Source: Candidatus Aenigmatarchaeota archaeon
Lineage (GTDB): Archaea > Aenigmatarchaeota > Aenigmatarchaeia > QMZP01 > QMZT01
DNA length: 64,000 nt
Direction: 5' to 3'
Assembly (NCBI GenBank): GCA_016932735.1
Contig: JAFGCI010000004.1
Span: 60,711-124,710 of the forward strand
Shown here: positions 1 to 10,469 of the stretch, in pieces
Layout: the number at the start of each line of letters is the position of its first letter
Position numbering within the stretch: position 1 is the stretch's first letter
Notes under the pieces: model-generated
Seen by the model: only the letters and a program-made list of their open reading frames with translations
Databases searched by the model: none
What the model was told of the DNA's origin: nothing
Position numbers and translations under genes: made by a program

Positions 1-1
1 C

Positions 2-2782
2 GCTGTCGGTAATATTTCAGACTACGATATCGCCGCCTACTATGGACCGGGAGTCAGGGAGTGGTTACTTCCTAACCACAACATGTCCTACTGGAGTATG
101 GTCCTCTATCCATATACGAATCCTTTCAGTGAAAGGATCAGCATAAACTCAACTGACTATTCCGGATTCCTCTACAACAGCCATGACATATCAAGCGAGT
201 CCGGAGTGACTTCCGATATCCTCAGGAACGGGGGTTCCCTTGTCGTTTCTTCCGGTGTTGTGCACCCTCAATATGCCGCATATGCATCAAACGCTTTCTT
301 CAGAGCGCTTGCCCGCGGAGGAACGGTTGGCGAGGCTTTCTACAATTCAATAAATATGAACGCTGAAAGCTTCTTCTGGAGCTCTGAATTGATGATGGGA
401 ACGCTGGATCCGGGCTCTCCCATTCCTTTGGCCCTTTCAGGAAATCTTTATGCCAAAAGCAAGACGGAGACTCTTCTTTTGGGGGACCCCAAAGCCAGGC
501 TGACGGATGAAAGATATTATCCGTTAGATGAGCCGGAATATTTCATAACGCCTTTCTGCTCATTCCTTTCCGTAAGCAGCATAGAGTCCGGTTACGAAAT
601 AATTGGCGACGTTGCCGTATTTAACAATGCTGACGCAGAGCTCCTGATCAGGGAAAAGCCGGCAATACCACTTTATGTGAGGGAATTCTATCTGCCCGAA
701 GGGTCGGTCATAAATTATATCAGCTTTTCAGGGAATTATTCCTTCCATGAAGGCCTCAAAAAGCAGATATTGTACAACGACACGCATTATTCCGATTATA
801 ATTCCATTGTACTGGCATGTGCAGATAGTTTGGGGTTATCGACAGAAGAAGAGCCTTCTGAAGCTGAAAAGATATTGTTTTTTGATTGCATAAAGAACTC
901 CATTGAACCGGTTATTGAATACCCGTATCCGGACAATTCTTACTGGAATGATATCCACTCGCTTCTTGACGGAAGGGTTCTTTTAAGGGTTTATGTTCCG
1001 GCCATGCTTTTTGACAATGAGACATGGTCAAAAATACTGGAAAATGCAACCATAAGCATTGATTATGAAACGCCTCTTGAAATGTATATCGATTCGGAGA
1101 ACTTCACAATATTTGATGATGTTATAGTCAAAGCGACCGTTATGAACGAAGGTAACGGGTTGGTCGAAGGTGTTCTTTTTGTAGGGATTAATGACACATT
1201 GGTTCAGCTGAACGTCTCGATCGGCGCCGGGAGTTCTGAAGTTTATGAAATAAGTTTTGGCAAAATGCCGGAAGGGTTTTATTCTGCCGTTGCCGGCCTC
1301 GAAACAGAAAACGTCGATATAGGGCCCAGGCATTCCGGTCTTTTCGTCTTCGGCGAACCGTTTTTTGAGTCCTCATATGAAGATGAAATAATTGTCGATG
1401 AAGGGGAATCCGGGATTTTCAATATAACCCTTTTCAGCTTGGTTGATATCGATTTTGGTGGAATCTCATTTGAGGCAGAAGATATTGTTTCAAATCCTGT
1501 AATTTCCAAAGGCAATATTTCAGTCAGTGCCGAGCTTTTTGGAGAAAACGAATGGTCGATAATTGCCACTGTCAATGTCCCCGATATGCAGCCTGCAGGA
1601 CTATATGAAGGCTATATAAACGTCATAAAAGACGATCACATTATCTATTCAATGCCGGTCAAAGTTGATGTTCCTCTGCGATGCGATGCGGAAATCAATC
1701 CCCAGCAGCTCTCGGTTAAAGGCATTCCTAAATATTCGGAAATAAATTTCTTTGCCCTGATAAATACCGGAAATGCGGAAATAGAAAATGTTCTGGCCGG
1801 CTCAGAATCGCTGGGAAACATCGCTCCGGGCGGATTTATCAATTACGGGCTTGAAACAGAAATTCCGTACTCAGCGCCGGGTATTTATGACTACACTTTC
1901 AGCTTCGTTTTTGATTGTGGATTCTGTTCTGTTGAGGAGATAGTGATACCTATAATGCTTGAAGTCGAGCCAGTTGTTTACTGGGAGATTGGTGGACATT
2001 GGGAATTCGTTATTGAAAAGGACCCTCCCGAGATGAGTTTCCTTGTGAACAATTCAAATGAATCGAACGCCGGTATAAACTCGCTGGAGGTTTCCGTAGA
2101 TGGTATTGAAGGCCTTCACGTCTCTTCTGTCATGGAAAGCCTTATTGAACCGGACTCTCATGGGATTCTAGACGTTTCCCTAGAATTTCCTGAAGGTATA
2201 AGGAAAGGTGTAAATGAGGGCAGTCTGATAATAAGCGGTGAAAAACACTTCATACCTGAAAGCATTGAAATTCCGCTTAAAATAATCGCCGAAGGAATGG
2301 ATTTTTCCGTCAGCAATTCATATCTTCCTGATAGCGTTTTCAATATAATGAATAAATTTGTGGTTCCCGGAAGAATCCAGAACATCGTTGCAATAGGAAA
2401 CGACGGCCCCAACAGGATAAAATCGTTTATATATGAAGAAACTCTACCGGACGGGTGGATTGCCGGCAGTTTTATAAAAGTCTTCCTGGGCCGGAACTTC
2501 TCCAACAGGGTTTTGCCTTTCAGGCTTCTGCAGATAATTCCCGCCTCTGGGGGAACCGTTGAAATCAGAATCGATGATTTCCGAAAACTCGCCGGACGAT
2601 ATCTTAGTGAAGGTGAATATATCATAATAAGTTATCCTTTAGAAGCCCAGAGATTCGCTATTCCCGAAACCCTGTCCGATGCATATATCCGCGTACAGAC
2701 TGCCGAAAATGTGTATTCAGAGCAAACAGAAACTTTTGAGATTCCAATAAAAAATATAGGAAGTATTTTCAATCCCTTCTAG
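2..2782 (+). CDS. Large secreted protein, C25 (gingipain-like) peptidase C-terminal part plus Ig/CARDB-like repeats; 5' end outside window
   Basis: Frame is open upstream of the listed ATG to the window edge (AVGNISDYDIAAYYGPGVREW...). 'AFFRALARGGTVGEAFYNS...LLGDPKARL' resembles the end of C25-type peptidase domains, followed by beta-rich repeats. Confidence 0.55.
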   Translation, partial: AVGNISDYDIAAYYGPGVREWLLPNHNMSYWSMVLYPYTNPFSERISINSTDYSGFLYNSHDISSESGVTSDILRNGGSLVVSSGVVHPQYAAYASNAFFRALARGGTVGEAFYNSINMNAESFFWSSELMMGTLDPGSPIPLALSGNLYAKSKTETLLLGDPKARLTDERYYPLDEPEYFITPFCSFLSVSSIESGYEIIGDVAVFNNADAELLIREKPAIPLYVREFYLPEGSVINYISFSGNYSFHEGLKKQILYNDTHYSDYNSIVLACADSLGLSTEEEPSEAEKILFFDCIKNSIEPVIEYPYPDNSYWNDIHSLLDGRVLLRVYVPAMLFDNETWSKILENATISIDYETPLEMYIDSENFTIFDDVIVKATVMNEGNGLVEGVLFVGINDTLVQLNVSIGAGSSEVYEISFGKMPEGFYSAVAGLETENVDIGPRHSGLFVFGEPFFESSYEDEIIVDEGESGIFNITLFSLVDIDFGGISFEAEDIVSNPVISKGNISVSAELFGENEWSIIATVNVPDMQPAGLYEGYINVIKDDHIIYSMPVKVDVPLRCDAEINPQQLSVKGIPKYSEINFFALINTGNAEIENVLAGSESLGNIAPGGFINYGLETEIPYSAPGIYDYTFSFVFDCGFCSVEEIVIPIMLEVEPVVYWEIGGHWEFVIEKDPPEMSFLVNNSNESNAGINSLEVSVDGIEGLHVSSVMESLIEPDSHGILDVSLEFPEGIRKGVNEGSLIISGEKHFIPESIEIPLKIIAEGMDFSVSNSYLPDSVFNIMNKFVVPGRIQNIVAIGNDGPNRIKSFIYEETLPDGWIAGSFIKVFLGRNFSNRVLPFRLLQIIPASGGTVEIRIDDFRKLAGRYLSEGEYIIISYPLEAQRFAIPETLSDAYIRVQTAENVYSEQTETFEIPIKNIGSIFNPF

Positions 2783-3102
2783 TACTGACGCCATGTATGC
2801 CTGCATTTCGTGCATCTGTAAAAAATCGTTGGAGGTTCATCCCCGCTTCTCATCTGCTTTATCCACCAGACAGCCTCTTCGTTACCGCATCTGGAACATT
2901 TGGCCTTTATTATCGGAAGCGATTCCTGTGATTTCCTGTCTATGATAACAACTTCGTCCATCGGCTTCCCTGAAACCTTCTGCTCAACTATATGAGAACT
3001 GTCAAGACTTTCCTCGTGACAGCAACGGGCACAAATAAGCCTCTTTTTACCCTTCTCTGTCCTGGCGACCATACGGCAACCGCATTTAGAGCAGAATCTC
3101 AT
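2779..3102 (-). CDS. tfs: Transcription factor S / RNA polymerase subunit M-like (TFIIS-type zinc ribbon)
   Basis: MRFCSKCGCRM...CSRCGNEEAVWWIKQMRSGDEPPTIFYRCTKCRHTWRQY; two zinc ribbons and the DE catalytic-loop context. Start moved to the internal ATG. Confidence 0.9.
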   Translation of the reverse strand: MRFCSKCGCRMVARTEKGKKRLICARCCHEESLDSSHIVEQKVSGKPMDEVVIIDRKSQESLPIIKAKCSRCGNEEAVWWIKQMRSGDEPPTIFYRCTKCRHTWRQY

Positions 3103-3106
3103 AAAA

Positions 3107-3649
3107 TCACTTGTTTTTGGGCCTGAAACGGTATTTCTTATTGTAGTCATCGCTCCCGAAGAAGGCTATGTAAAGGGCTGTTGCCGCCACAGCTATGATT
3201 ACGACCCAGATAAAATTTGGAATGATGTAGTTGAATACGAACTCCGTCAGGCCTATTTTCACCCAGCCTATATAAGGTATAATTGATATGACCTTCCCGT
3301 GTATCTGTTCCTTACTTATACTCTTTTCAAAGGGCAGCTGTCCATAGTTGTTATCTCCTTTTGTCTGGAAGGTCTCGTCGGGGTTTAATTCTATGATCCT
3401 GTGCACTATGGGAGTTGCACGGTCTGATACAGAGAAAACTATTATATCGGCTTCTTTCGGGCTTTGAACGCCCTGAAGTATTAGTATATCACCTTTGTAG
3501 AAGGTCGGTATCATTGAATTGGACTCGACGGCTACAATAGGCATGTCAGTGCCCAATAAAAATCCGAGTCCTGTATTGACCCCGAAAGCCAGAATTATTC
3601 CAAGAACAATATAGAGAAAAGTTCCTGTCTTCGAATTCTCGTTAATCAT
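3107..3649 (-). CDS. Signal peptidase I (archaeal Sec11-like)
   Basis: VESNSMIPTFYKGDILIL, IVHRIIELNPDETFQTKGDNN motifs with flanking TM segments. Confidence 0.85.
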   Translation of the reverse strand: MINENSKTGTFLYIVLGIILAFGVNTGLGFLLGTDMPIVAVESNSMIPTFYKGDILILQGVQSPKEADIIVFSVSDRATPIVHRIIELNPDETFQTKGDNNYGQLPFEKSISKEQIHGKVISIIPYIGWVKIGLTEFVFNYIIPNFIWVVIIAVAATALYIAFFGSDDYNKKYRFRPKNK

Positions 3650-3680
3650 CTGTTACACCTGAAGGTGTTTTTCGGAGGAA

Positions 3681-3956
3681 TTACTTTTTTCCTTTAACTT
3701 CTCTTGAGAAAACAGTCTCGAATTCCTTCGAATCGTCTATGGCTAACTGAGCAGCGTCTGTGAGAATTTTCTTGGGGTTTTTGGCCCTTATTATTAACTT
3801 GGGGTCTGACATGTAAGGGTGTTTGATTATGTAAGATGCCTGGTCTGCGCCTTTCTTCCATGCATTTTCCTTGATAATATTAAGCAGAGTGTGATCTTCC
3901 CCTTTAACAAGAACTTCTAATTTTCCCGTTTCCTGGCTCTCAATCTCTAGTTTCAT
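3681..3956 (-). CDS. rpoL: DNA-directed RNA polymerase subunit L (Rpb11-like)
   Basis: EDHTLLNIIKENAWKKGADQASYIIKHPYMSDPKLIIRA is the RpoL/Rpb11 signature. Confidence 0.9.
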   Translation of the reverse strand: MKLEIESQETGKLEVLVKGEDHTLLNIIKENAWKKGADQASYIIKHPYMSDPKLIIRAKNPKKILTDAAQLAIDDSKEFETVFSREVKGKK

Positions 3957-3996
3957 AGAGATATTATTATATGGGTTACATTTAAATAGAAATGGC

Positions 3997-4554
3997 TTAT
4001 TTTTTGGTTATTTTTGTGACGTTTCCCGTCATCTCTATATGGTCTGAAAACAGTCTGACGTCCCCTACAAAATCCACGAAGTCCGCCATTCCGTCTTGGG
4101 TTGTCCAAGTAGAGTTTCCGGTTGTTATGTCAAGGTGTATTTTGCCGAGTGTCAGCCTTGATATTTTCAGTTTTGATATGGTGATGTTCTCTGAAAGATA
4201 TCCTTTGAATTTCATAACACCGTCTTCATGGGAAAATGTTGCGTAGCCTGTCGACGGTTCAAAATCGACAGTGCCCTTGAATCCTGAAACGCTGAAATGC
4301 GAAGACTCTATATCAAACCTGTCTGTTGGTGCCAGTGTGTAATTTTCGGGATAAAAAATCACATTCACGAGCGACACATCTTTGACCGGGGTTTCAAACA
4401 TCCCGCCGAAAGGTGAAATCCTGAACCATTCCTGAATGCCTTCAATCAGACCGGACCAGAAATCCTCTGCGGATGCGCTGGCAACAAGAACTGTGGAAAG
4501 GGCTAACAATGCTATGAAAGCCGTCAATATTATTTTCGAATTCATTGCATACAC
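3997..4554 (-). CDS. Hypothetical secreted protein
   Basis: N-terminal signal peptide (IILTAFIALLALSTVLVASASA), beta-rich body. Confidence 0.6.
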   Translation of the reverse strand: MYAMNSKIILTAFIALLALSTVLVASASAEDFWSGLIEGIQEWFRISPFGGMFETPVKDVSLVNVIFYPENYTLAPTDRFDIESSHFSVSGFKGTVDFEPSTGYATFSHEDGVMKFKGYLSENITISKLKISRLTLGKIHLDITTGNSTWTTQDGMADFVDFVGDVRLFSDHIEMTGNVTKITKK

Positions 4555-4635
4555 GCCTGTTTTATTTAAATGTTAAGACTACTATTATATTAACCCATGT
4601 AACTTAAATGGTTTATTAAATTTGTTTGATGACGT

Positions 4636-5826
4636 ATGAATCCTTTTGCTGTTGGTACCGGAAATGACTGGATATCATGGATTTTTTTCATGGCTATGTG
4701 GGTTGGATTTTTCTTCTTTTATCCAAGGCTTATGCTGACCCAGATATTATGGAAGCTTGAAAAGGTTTCGATGGAACTCGAGGCATTGTCAGGCAAATCC
4801 AGAAAATACCTCATTAAAAGAGTTGATAAGAAGCCAGACAAGAATATTCTGGAATCTATCAGCATGTTCTTTGAGTTTTTCGTCATAGGCCCTGTTGACC
4901 TTGACCCAAATGGCATAATTAAAAAACTTGACCATATAATCCTTGAGCAGAAGGACAGGTTTGAATATTTTGCCGACCAGGTCATGCCTAAAGCAGATCC
5001 GGAGACGAAAGCAAATATGATGATGGGCTTTTCAGCAGGCATTGAACTGTACATGATTTCCAAAATCGTCAAGCATTATGTCGAGGTCGTTAAAGAAACC
5101 AAGTCCTACCAGCTTGCAATGATCCTCCAGATGCAGCTGCCTTTCATAGAAAAGATAGCGGTATCTATGGCCAGAGGAACCAAGGCTTTGGCTGAAGGAC
5201 AGCCTATAGGAGATGCCATAGGACCTTATGCTGCAGCCAAATTGATTGGAAACAAGAATGCAAAGGAAATAGAAGAAGACACAGTAATGGCTGAAGTTCT
5301 TATGGACGGCAGGAAGCTTCTTGTAATCAAGTCAAAGGGCCCGGGCGGACGTCTGGGAAGGCCGGGAAAAGCTGTTGAAGCTCTTGTAGAAAAGAACAAA
5401 ATAACAAGAATTGTAACGATAGATGCCGCCGGCAAGCTCGAAGGCGAGAAGACAGGAACTATTGCAGAAGGTGTTGGTGTTGCGATGGGAGGGCCGGGTG
5501 TTGAAAAATCCTATATTGAAGGCGTCGCTGTAAAGAACAGGATACCTCTGGATTCCATAATAGTCAAGATGAAACCGGAAGAAGCCATTCACCCGATGCC
5601 GAAGGCTGTGAAAGATGCTATCCCAAAGGTTATCGAATCTGTCAAAAGAAGCGTATCGAAGACAAAGAAGGGTGACACTCTTATCGTTGTTGGTGTGGGA
5701 AACACATCCGGTGTCGGCAATTCTGAAAGGGACCTTGATGAAGTTGACAAATGGGTGGAAAAAGAACATAAAAAGAATGAAAAGAACAAGAAGAAAAAAA
5801 TAAAAATTGATGACCTTTTCAAGTAA
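4636..5826 (+). CDS. DUF1512-like membrane protein, conserved in archaea
   Basis: N-terminal TM helix and soluble domain with LLVIKSKGPGGRLGRPGKAVE, matching remembered DUF1512 architecture; lysine-rich C-terminus. Confidence 0.65.
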   Translation: MNPFAVGTGNDWISWIFFMAMWVGFFFFYPRLMLTQILWKLEKVSMELEALSGKSRKYLIKRVDKKPDKNILESISMFFEFFVIGPVDLDPNGIIKKLDHIILEQKDRFEYFADQVMPKADPETKANMMMGFSAGIELYMISKIVKHYVEVVKETKSYQLAMILQMQLPFIEKIAVSMARGTKALAEGQPIGDAIGPYAAAKLIGNKNAKEIEEDTVMAEVLMDGRKLLVIKSKGPGGRLGRPGKAVEALVEKNKITRIVTIDAAGKLEGEKTGTIAEGVGVAMGGPGVEKSYIEGVAVKNRIPLDSIIVKMKPEEAIHPMPKAVKDAIPKVIESVKRSVSKTKKGDTLIVVGVGNTSGVGNSERDLDEVDKWVEKEHKKNEKNKKKKIKIDDLFK

Positions 5827-6768
5827 TCATAATTTGTCAACATCCTCCGGATTGAGGATGATTTTTTTGAACTGTAATGAATCTTCTTTCAGGCGCGGGC
5901 ATGCTGTATTCACAACGACGTCGCATTTAATTCCAAGAAGCTTCTCCGGGATGAGCATATCGGCTGAAACAACTATAACTTCCTTACCAATCGACAATAA
6001 TTTCTTTTTTATTTTATGCACCCTTTCGGGGTGCATCTGGCCGGGCTTGGTCGAAATGTAAATGACAAAGTTTTTCATATTCCTTGCCTTTTCGATGGAA
6101 AGCTCTTTTTTTATCATCTCTTTCCTGATTTCAGGGGAGATGTCAAAAATTTCCCCCCTTTCGCTATCGATGACAAAAAACGGCTTTTCTGTCAGAAACC
6201 CCGACGGGTGAAATCTCCCGGAGCCAAAATAAATGAAACAGTCAACTTTATTTTCCAGTGAGTTTACTGCCGAGAAATCGCATCCGAGGACATGCCCTTG
6301 GTAACCGGTCTTTTTGTTATTTCCAACCAGAACCTCTTTCCCGTTATGCTCCAGAGTCTGTTTAATCTGGGGAACCGAATCAACGTACTGTATAGTTGTC
6401 ATTACTCCTATCTTTTTGAATTTCTCCAGTTTTTTTATGTTTTCAATCAAGATTTTCCTGAAGTCGTATTCCATCCTGAACTCGTGATGAATGACAGGAA
6501 CTTCCGTTCTGACCCCGAAGTCGGCATGTCCTATGTGAACCAATAAATCGCATCCCATTTTTTTTGCTTCGTTGTCCCTTAAATCGCATGCACCAAAGCA
6601 TGGCTCTATGGATATAATAACCTCCGGCCCGGTCATTTCCAGATTTCCGGCTATTTCTGATGCATAAATCTTCAGGCCTTCAGGAACCTGCAATAATATC
6701 TTCCTGGCCTTCCTTTCGGTTATTTTTACCTTCATGTCTTCTGTCAGTTTCTCTATGATGGATTTCAT
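5827..6768 (-). CDS. dph2: Diphthamide biosynthesis radical enzyme Dph2
   Basis: Three conserved Cys contexts (EPCFGACD, VLGCDFSAV, NTACPRL) and VPVIHHEF. Confidence 0.88.
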   Translation of the reverse strand: MKSIIEKLTEDMKVKITERKARKILLQVPEGLKIYASEIAGNLEMTGPEVIISIEPCFGACDLRDNEAKKMGCDLLVHIGHADFGVRTEVPVIHHEFRMEYDFRKILIENIKKLEKFKKIGVMTTIQYVDSVPQIKQTLEHNGKEVLVGNNKKTGYQGHVLGCDFSAVNSLENKVDCFIYFGSGRFHPSGFLTEKPFFVIDSERGEIFDISPEIRKEMIKKELSIEKARNMKNFVIYISTKPGQMHPERVHKIKKKLLSIGKEVIVVSADMLIPEKLLGIKCDVVVNTACPRLKEDSLQFKKIILNPEDVDKL

Positions 6769-6850
6769 GGTTGTTATTTTGGGCTATTCTTTAAAAATAG
6801 ACGAACTTCAGGAATAACCTTTTTAAATTTTGCCTTCACGTTAGTTGAAT

Positions 6851-8143
6851 ATGGTTGGGAAAACTTCTGAAATTTCCGGTTTTTATAAGCTGAGTCCGGA
6901 AGAAAGGCTCGGGAAGCTTAAAGAGTTGGTAAATATCACAGATGACGATATAAAAATGTTACAAAATGCAGGAGCTCTTGATTTAGAAAATGCTAATAGA
7001 ATGATTGAGAATGTCGTTGGAACAACGCAACTTCCTTTCGGTCTGGCCCTTAATTTCATGATAAACGGAAAAGACTATATTATCCCAATGTGTATAGAAG
7101 AGCCCTCTGTTGTGGCAGCAGCGTCTTATGCAGCATCTCTTGCAAGGCCGGGAGGCGGCTTCAGGACGGAAAGCGATGATCCCATAATGATAGGACAGAT
7201 ACAAATGGTCGGTATCGAAAACCCTGAAAATGCCAAAAAGGATATCATGGAAAAGAAGGAAGAAGTGATAAGATATGCAAACGATGTTGACCCGGCCGTA
7301 CTGGTCAAATATGGCGGCGGCCTCCGTGATATAGAAGTAAGGGTTATAGAATCGAAAAGAGGCAAAATGCTAATCATTCATCTTCTTGTCGACTGCAGAG
7401 ATGCCATGGGCGCAAACGCTGTTAATACGCTGGCAGAAGCGCTGAGCCCGAGAATTGAAAAGCTCATCGGGGGCAAATCCAGGTTAAGGATTATTTCCAA
7501 TCTCGCCGTCCACAGGAAGGCTAGGTCAAGAGCAGTCTGGACTAAAAAAGAACTGGAGAAAAGCACAAAGGGAAAAATGGCTGGCGGAGATGTAGTCGAA
7601 GCTATACTTGATGCTTATGCGTTCGCAGATGCGGATCCATACAGATGCACAACAAACAATAAGGGTGTCATGAATGGTGTTGACGCCGTCGTTCTGGCAA
7701 CAGGAAATGATTTCCGTGCAATTGAGGCAGGGGCCCATTCATATGCATGCATTGATGGAAGATACAAGCCGTTGGCAAGATACAGCAAGAACGAGAACGG
7801 CGACCTTGTAGGAGAGATTGAACTTCCAATGGCGATAGGGCTTGTTGGCGGAGCGACAAGGACACATCCGATAGCAAAGATTGCTGTCAAGATGCTTGGT
7901 GTAAAAACCGCAAAAGAATTGGGAGAAATAATAGCATCTGTCGGCCTTGCCCAGAACTTTGCGGCACTAAGAGCCCTTGCAACAGAAGGTATCCAGAGAG
8001 GACATATGAACCTTCATGCAAAAAACATTGCAATAATGGCCGGAGCTAAAGGGGAGCGAATAGACATTGTATCAAAACAGATTATCGAAGAGAAAAGGAT
8101 AAGGGTTGACAGGGCAAAGGAAATTCTGGAAAGCCTTAATTGA
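6851..8143 (+). CDS. Hydroxymethylglutaryl-CoA reductase, class II type
   Basis: MIENVVGTTQLPFGLALNFMINGKDYIIPMCIEEPSVVAAASYAASLARPGGGF is a class II HMGR signature. Confidence 0.88.
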   Translation: MVGKTSEISGFYKLSPEERLGKLKELVNITDDDIKMLQNAGALDLENANRMIENVVGTTQLPFGLALNFMINGKDYIIPMCIEEPSVVAAASYAASLARPGGGFRTESDDPIMIGQIQMVGIENPENAKKDIMEKKEEVIRYANDVDPAVLVKYGGGLRDIEVRVIESKRGKMLIIHLLVDCRDAMGANAVNTLAEALSPRIEKLIGGKSRLRIISNLAVHRKARSRAVWTKKELEKSTKGKMAGGDVVEAILDAYAFADADPYRCTTNNKGVMNGVDAVVLATGNDFRAIEAGAHSYACIDGRYKPLARYSKNENGDLVGEIELPMAIGLVGGATRTHPIAKIAVKMLGVKTAKELGEIIASVGLAQNFAALRALATEGIQRGHMNLHAKNIAIMAGAKGERIDIVSKQIIEEKRIRVDRAKEILESLN

Positions 8144-8168
8144 CCTGTTTTAGATTGTATTGATTGTT

Positions 8169-8651
8169 ATGTTGCTCGGTATAATCAGTGATTCTCACAA
8201 TAATATGGAAAATATTGAAAAGGCAATCAATATCCTTAAAGATATGGGAATAGATATTGTGATACACTGCGGCGATGTCTGCAAGCCTGCCATCCTGACC
8301 AAGTTCGAAAAAAATGGAATTTTTGTTTATTTGGTTTTTGGCAATATGGATGACCGGCGGCTTCTGACAGAAACGTTCCGGAATTCTGAATATATCAATG
8401 TTCTCGGCGAAAGCGGGGAATTTAAAATGGGCGGCAAAAACCTGGCGTTTGCCCACCATCTGCGAACAGCAGAAAGTCTTATGAAAGGGAACCACGATGC
8501 AATGTTTTACGGCCATACACACAAAAAATCGGAAGAAATTATTGGAAAAACACTTTTGGTAAATCCGGGAGAGCTTGAAGGGTATTATGGAAAGGCGTCG
8601 TTCGCTGTTTATGACACCGAGAATAACAATGCAAAATTTATCGGATTATAA
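8169..8651 (+). CDS. YfcE/MJ0936-family phosphodiesterase
   Basis: GIISDSHNN, HCGDVC, GNMD, FYGHTHK metallophosphoesterase motifs. Confidence 0.85.
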   Translation: MLLGIISDSHNNMENIEKAINILKDMGIDIVIHCGDVCKPAILTKFEKNGIFVYLVFGNMDDRRLLTETFRNSEYINVLGESGEFKMGGKNLAFAHHLRTAESLMKGNHDAMFYGHTHKKSEEIIGKTLLVNPGELEGYYGKASFAVYDTENNNAKFIGL

Positions 8652-8657
8652 AAGGCA

Positions 8658-10469
8658 TTATTTCTTGTCGGCGCTAAGTTCGATAAGCCTTGCATAAACG
8701 GGCCTTGTTATCAGTATTCCGATAAGGACTCCTATTATTGTTGTTATTGCGAAGGACCTTATCAGGCCGACTCCTATTGACATAAGAGGTATCATTGCAG
8801 CTATTGTTGTTGCCGCTGAACCGAATATTATGAAAAATGCCTTCTTTATCTTATCCTTTACACCGATGAGCATCTTCCTGTCCTTCTTTTCGCCGCTCAG
8901 CGTCTCATCGGCGATAACTATCATATGGTCTATTCCTGTTCCTATTGCAGCTATTATTCCGCCTATTGCAGGAAGGTCTATAGTCCATGAAAGCATTCCC
9001 AATATAGGTATCAGAACTACGCCTATGGCTGTGAATGTGTCTATTTCCTGTTTTTTCCACCATGCAACACCCATTATTATCAGGTTGACAACAAGAACTG
9101 CCGCCCATATTCCGGTGTCATTGGCAGTCGATATTCCAAGAAGGATTATAATCTCAGAGAGGCTTATAAGAACCATCGGTATTGCAATCTTGAAACTCCT
9201 GTATCTGATAAAGACGACGACGACTACCATTAGTGCTGCCAGAAGGCCCGCATAAGCAGCAGATGTCACGAATCCTTCTCCAAGTTTTGGCGAGATTACC
9301 GAAACTGAAACGGTTTCCATTGATACCGGAAGAGCGCCTGACCTTAGTATTGTCTGAAGCCTCATTGTCTCTGATACGGCTCCTTCTTTGTCTTCCCTGT
9401 AACCCTGTATCTGCGGCGTTGTATAAATTTTACCGCCAAGGTCGGAAGAAATCTGTAAGTCAGAGACGGGCTGTTCATCAAGATAAAGTATTATCCTTGA
9501 ATCTTTCAGATAATAGTCGCCCGAGTTCATGTCCATTCTGGCGGGTATTCCTGAAGTGATTTTTGCAAATTTCTCCGCTCCTCTTGTCGAGACGGAAACA
9601 GTGAAATAAAATCTGAAACCCTCGCCCACGGGCATTATTGCCGCATGTTGGGAATCGGTCATTATCAGTTCTATATCTTTGCCGTCGTATGCATTCCCAA
9701 TAAAGAAAAGCTCGTTTCCCGTCCTGTTCGCATATTCAAAATCTATTCCCTCGAGATTGAATTTGTCTCCCTGAATAACGACTGTATCTCCTATTTTTAC
9801 AGAATTGTTTTCGCCTTCTGTCACTGTATACTTGTTGTCAATCAGATCGAATACGCCCTGACCATTGACAAGATCGACCGGTTTTATTATCTTTGCCTCA
9901 AATTTTCCCTGCTTCGATAGAAGGTCGTTTACAATCTCCCTGCCGACACCTGCAGCTTCTATCTGTATGAAATATTCCCCTGTTGAGCTCTGGACCGGAT
10001 AAAAGTTAATTTCCTTAAGCCCGTAAATGTTGGCCCGGGTTTTGAGGGTTTCCATTATCTGGTCTATTACTTCGCTGCTAGAGTTTTCTGCCTGGGGCTT
10101 CAAAATAACCCTTGTCCCTCCTTTTATATCGAGACCAAAGTCGAGATTGGTTGAATCGATGTTCATGACATCTATCCCTATATCGCTTATGTTGGACCGG
10201 TCAACAAAGAAATCATATGAATTTCCATTGACTACCAGTTTTACTGGTCCGGATAGCGTGGGTTCTATTTCAATCCATTGATCCATGTTTTCAATTAGCT
10301 GCCCGTTTACAGATGCCAGAATCATTCCATGCGAGAGAACGTCCTTGGCAGGTGAATAATCTGAAATGTATGCTATCTCAACTCCGTCTACAGGAGGTCT
10401 GAAAGTTATTGCCATCAATCCTCCAAATACACAAACCAATAGCACCAGTATTTTCCAGTATTTAATCAT
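8658..10469 (-). CDS. secD: Protein-export membrane protein SecD
   Basis: LGLDIKGGTRVIL...TRANIYGL..., C-terminal six-TM RND region; start overlaps the secF stop (TAATG). Confidence 0.92.
   Translation of the reverse strand: MIKYWKILVLLVCVFGGLMAITFRPPVDGVEIAYISDYSPAKDVLSHGMILASVNGQLIENMDQWIEIEPTLSGPVKLVVNGNSYDFFVDRSNISDIGIDVMNIDSTNLDFGLDIKGGTRVILKPQAENSSSEVIDQIMETLKTRANIYGLKEINFYPVQSSTGEYFIQIEAAGVGREIVNDLLSKQGKFEAKIIKPVDLVNGQGVFDLIDNKYTVTEGENNSVKIGDTVVIQGDKFNLEGIDFEYANRTGNELFFIGNAYDGKDIELIMTDSQHAAIMPVGEGFRFYFTVSVSTRGAEKFAKITSGIPARMDMNSGDYYLKDSRIILYLDEQPVSDLQISSDLGGKIYTTPQIQGYREDKEGAVSETMRLQTILRSGALPVSMETVSVSVISPKLGEGFVTSAAYAGLLAALMVVVVVFIRYRSFKIAIPMVLISLSEIIILLGISTANDTGIWAAVLVVNLIIMGVAWWKKQEIDTFTAIGVVLIPILGMLSWTIDLPAIGGIIAAIGTGIDHMIVIADETLSGEKKDRKMLIGVKDKIKKAFFIIFGSAATTIAAMIPLMSIGVGLIRSFAITTIIGVLIGILITRPVYARLIELSADKK

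Noticed and set aside
1028-1842. Antisense ORFs opposite the large secreted protein (and similar shadow ORFs throughout)
   Set aside because: They lie inside well-supported genes on the other strand, are low-complexity or Cys/Ser/Phe-rich, and match no family; typical codon shadow.
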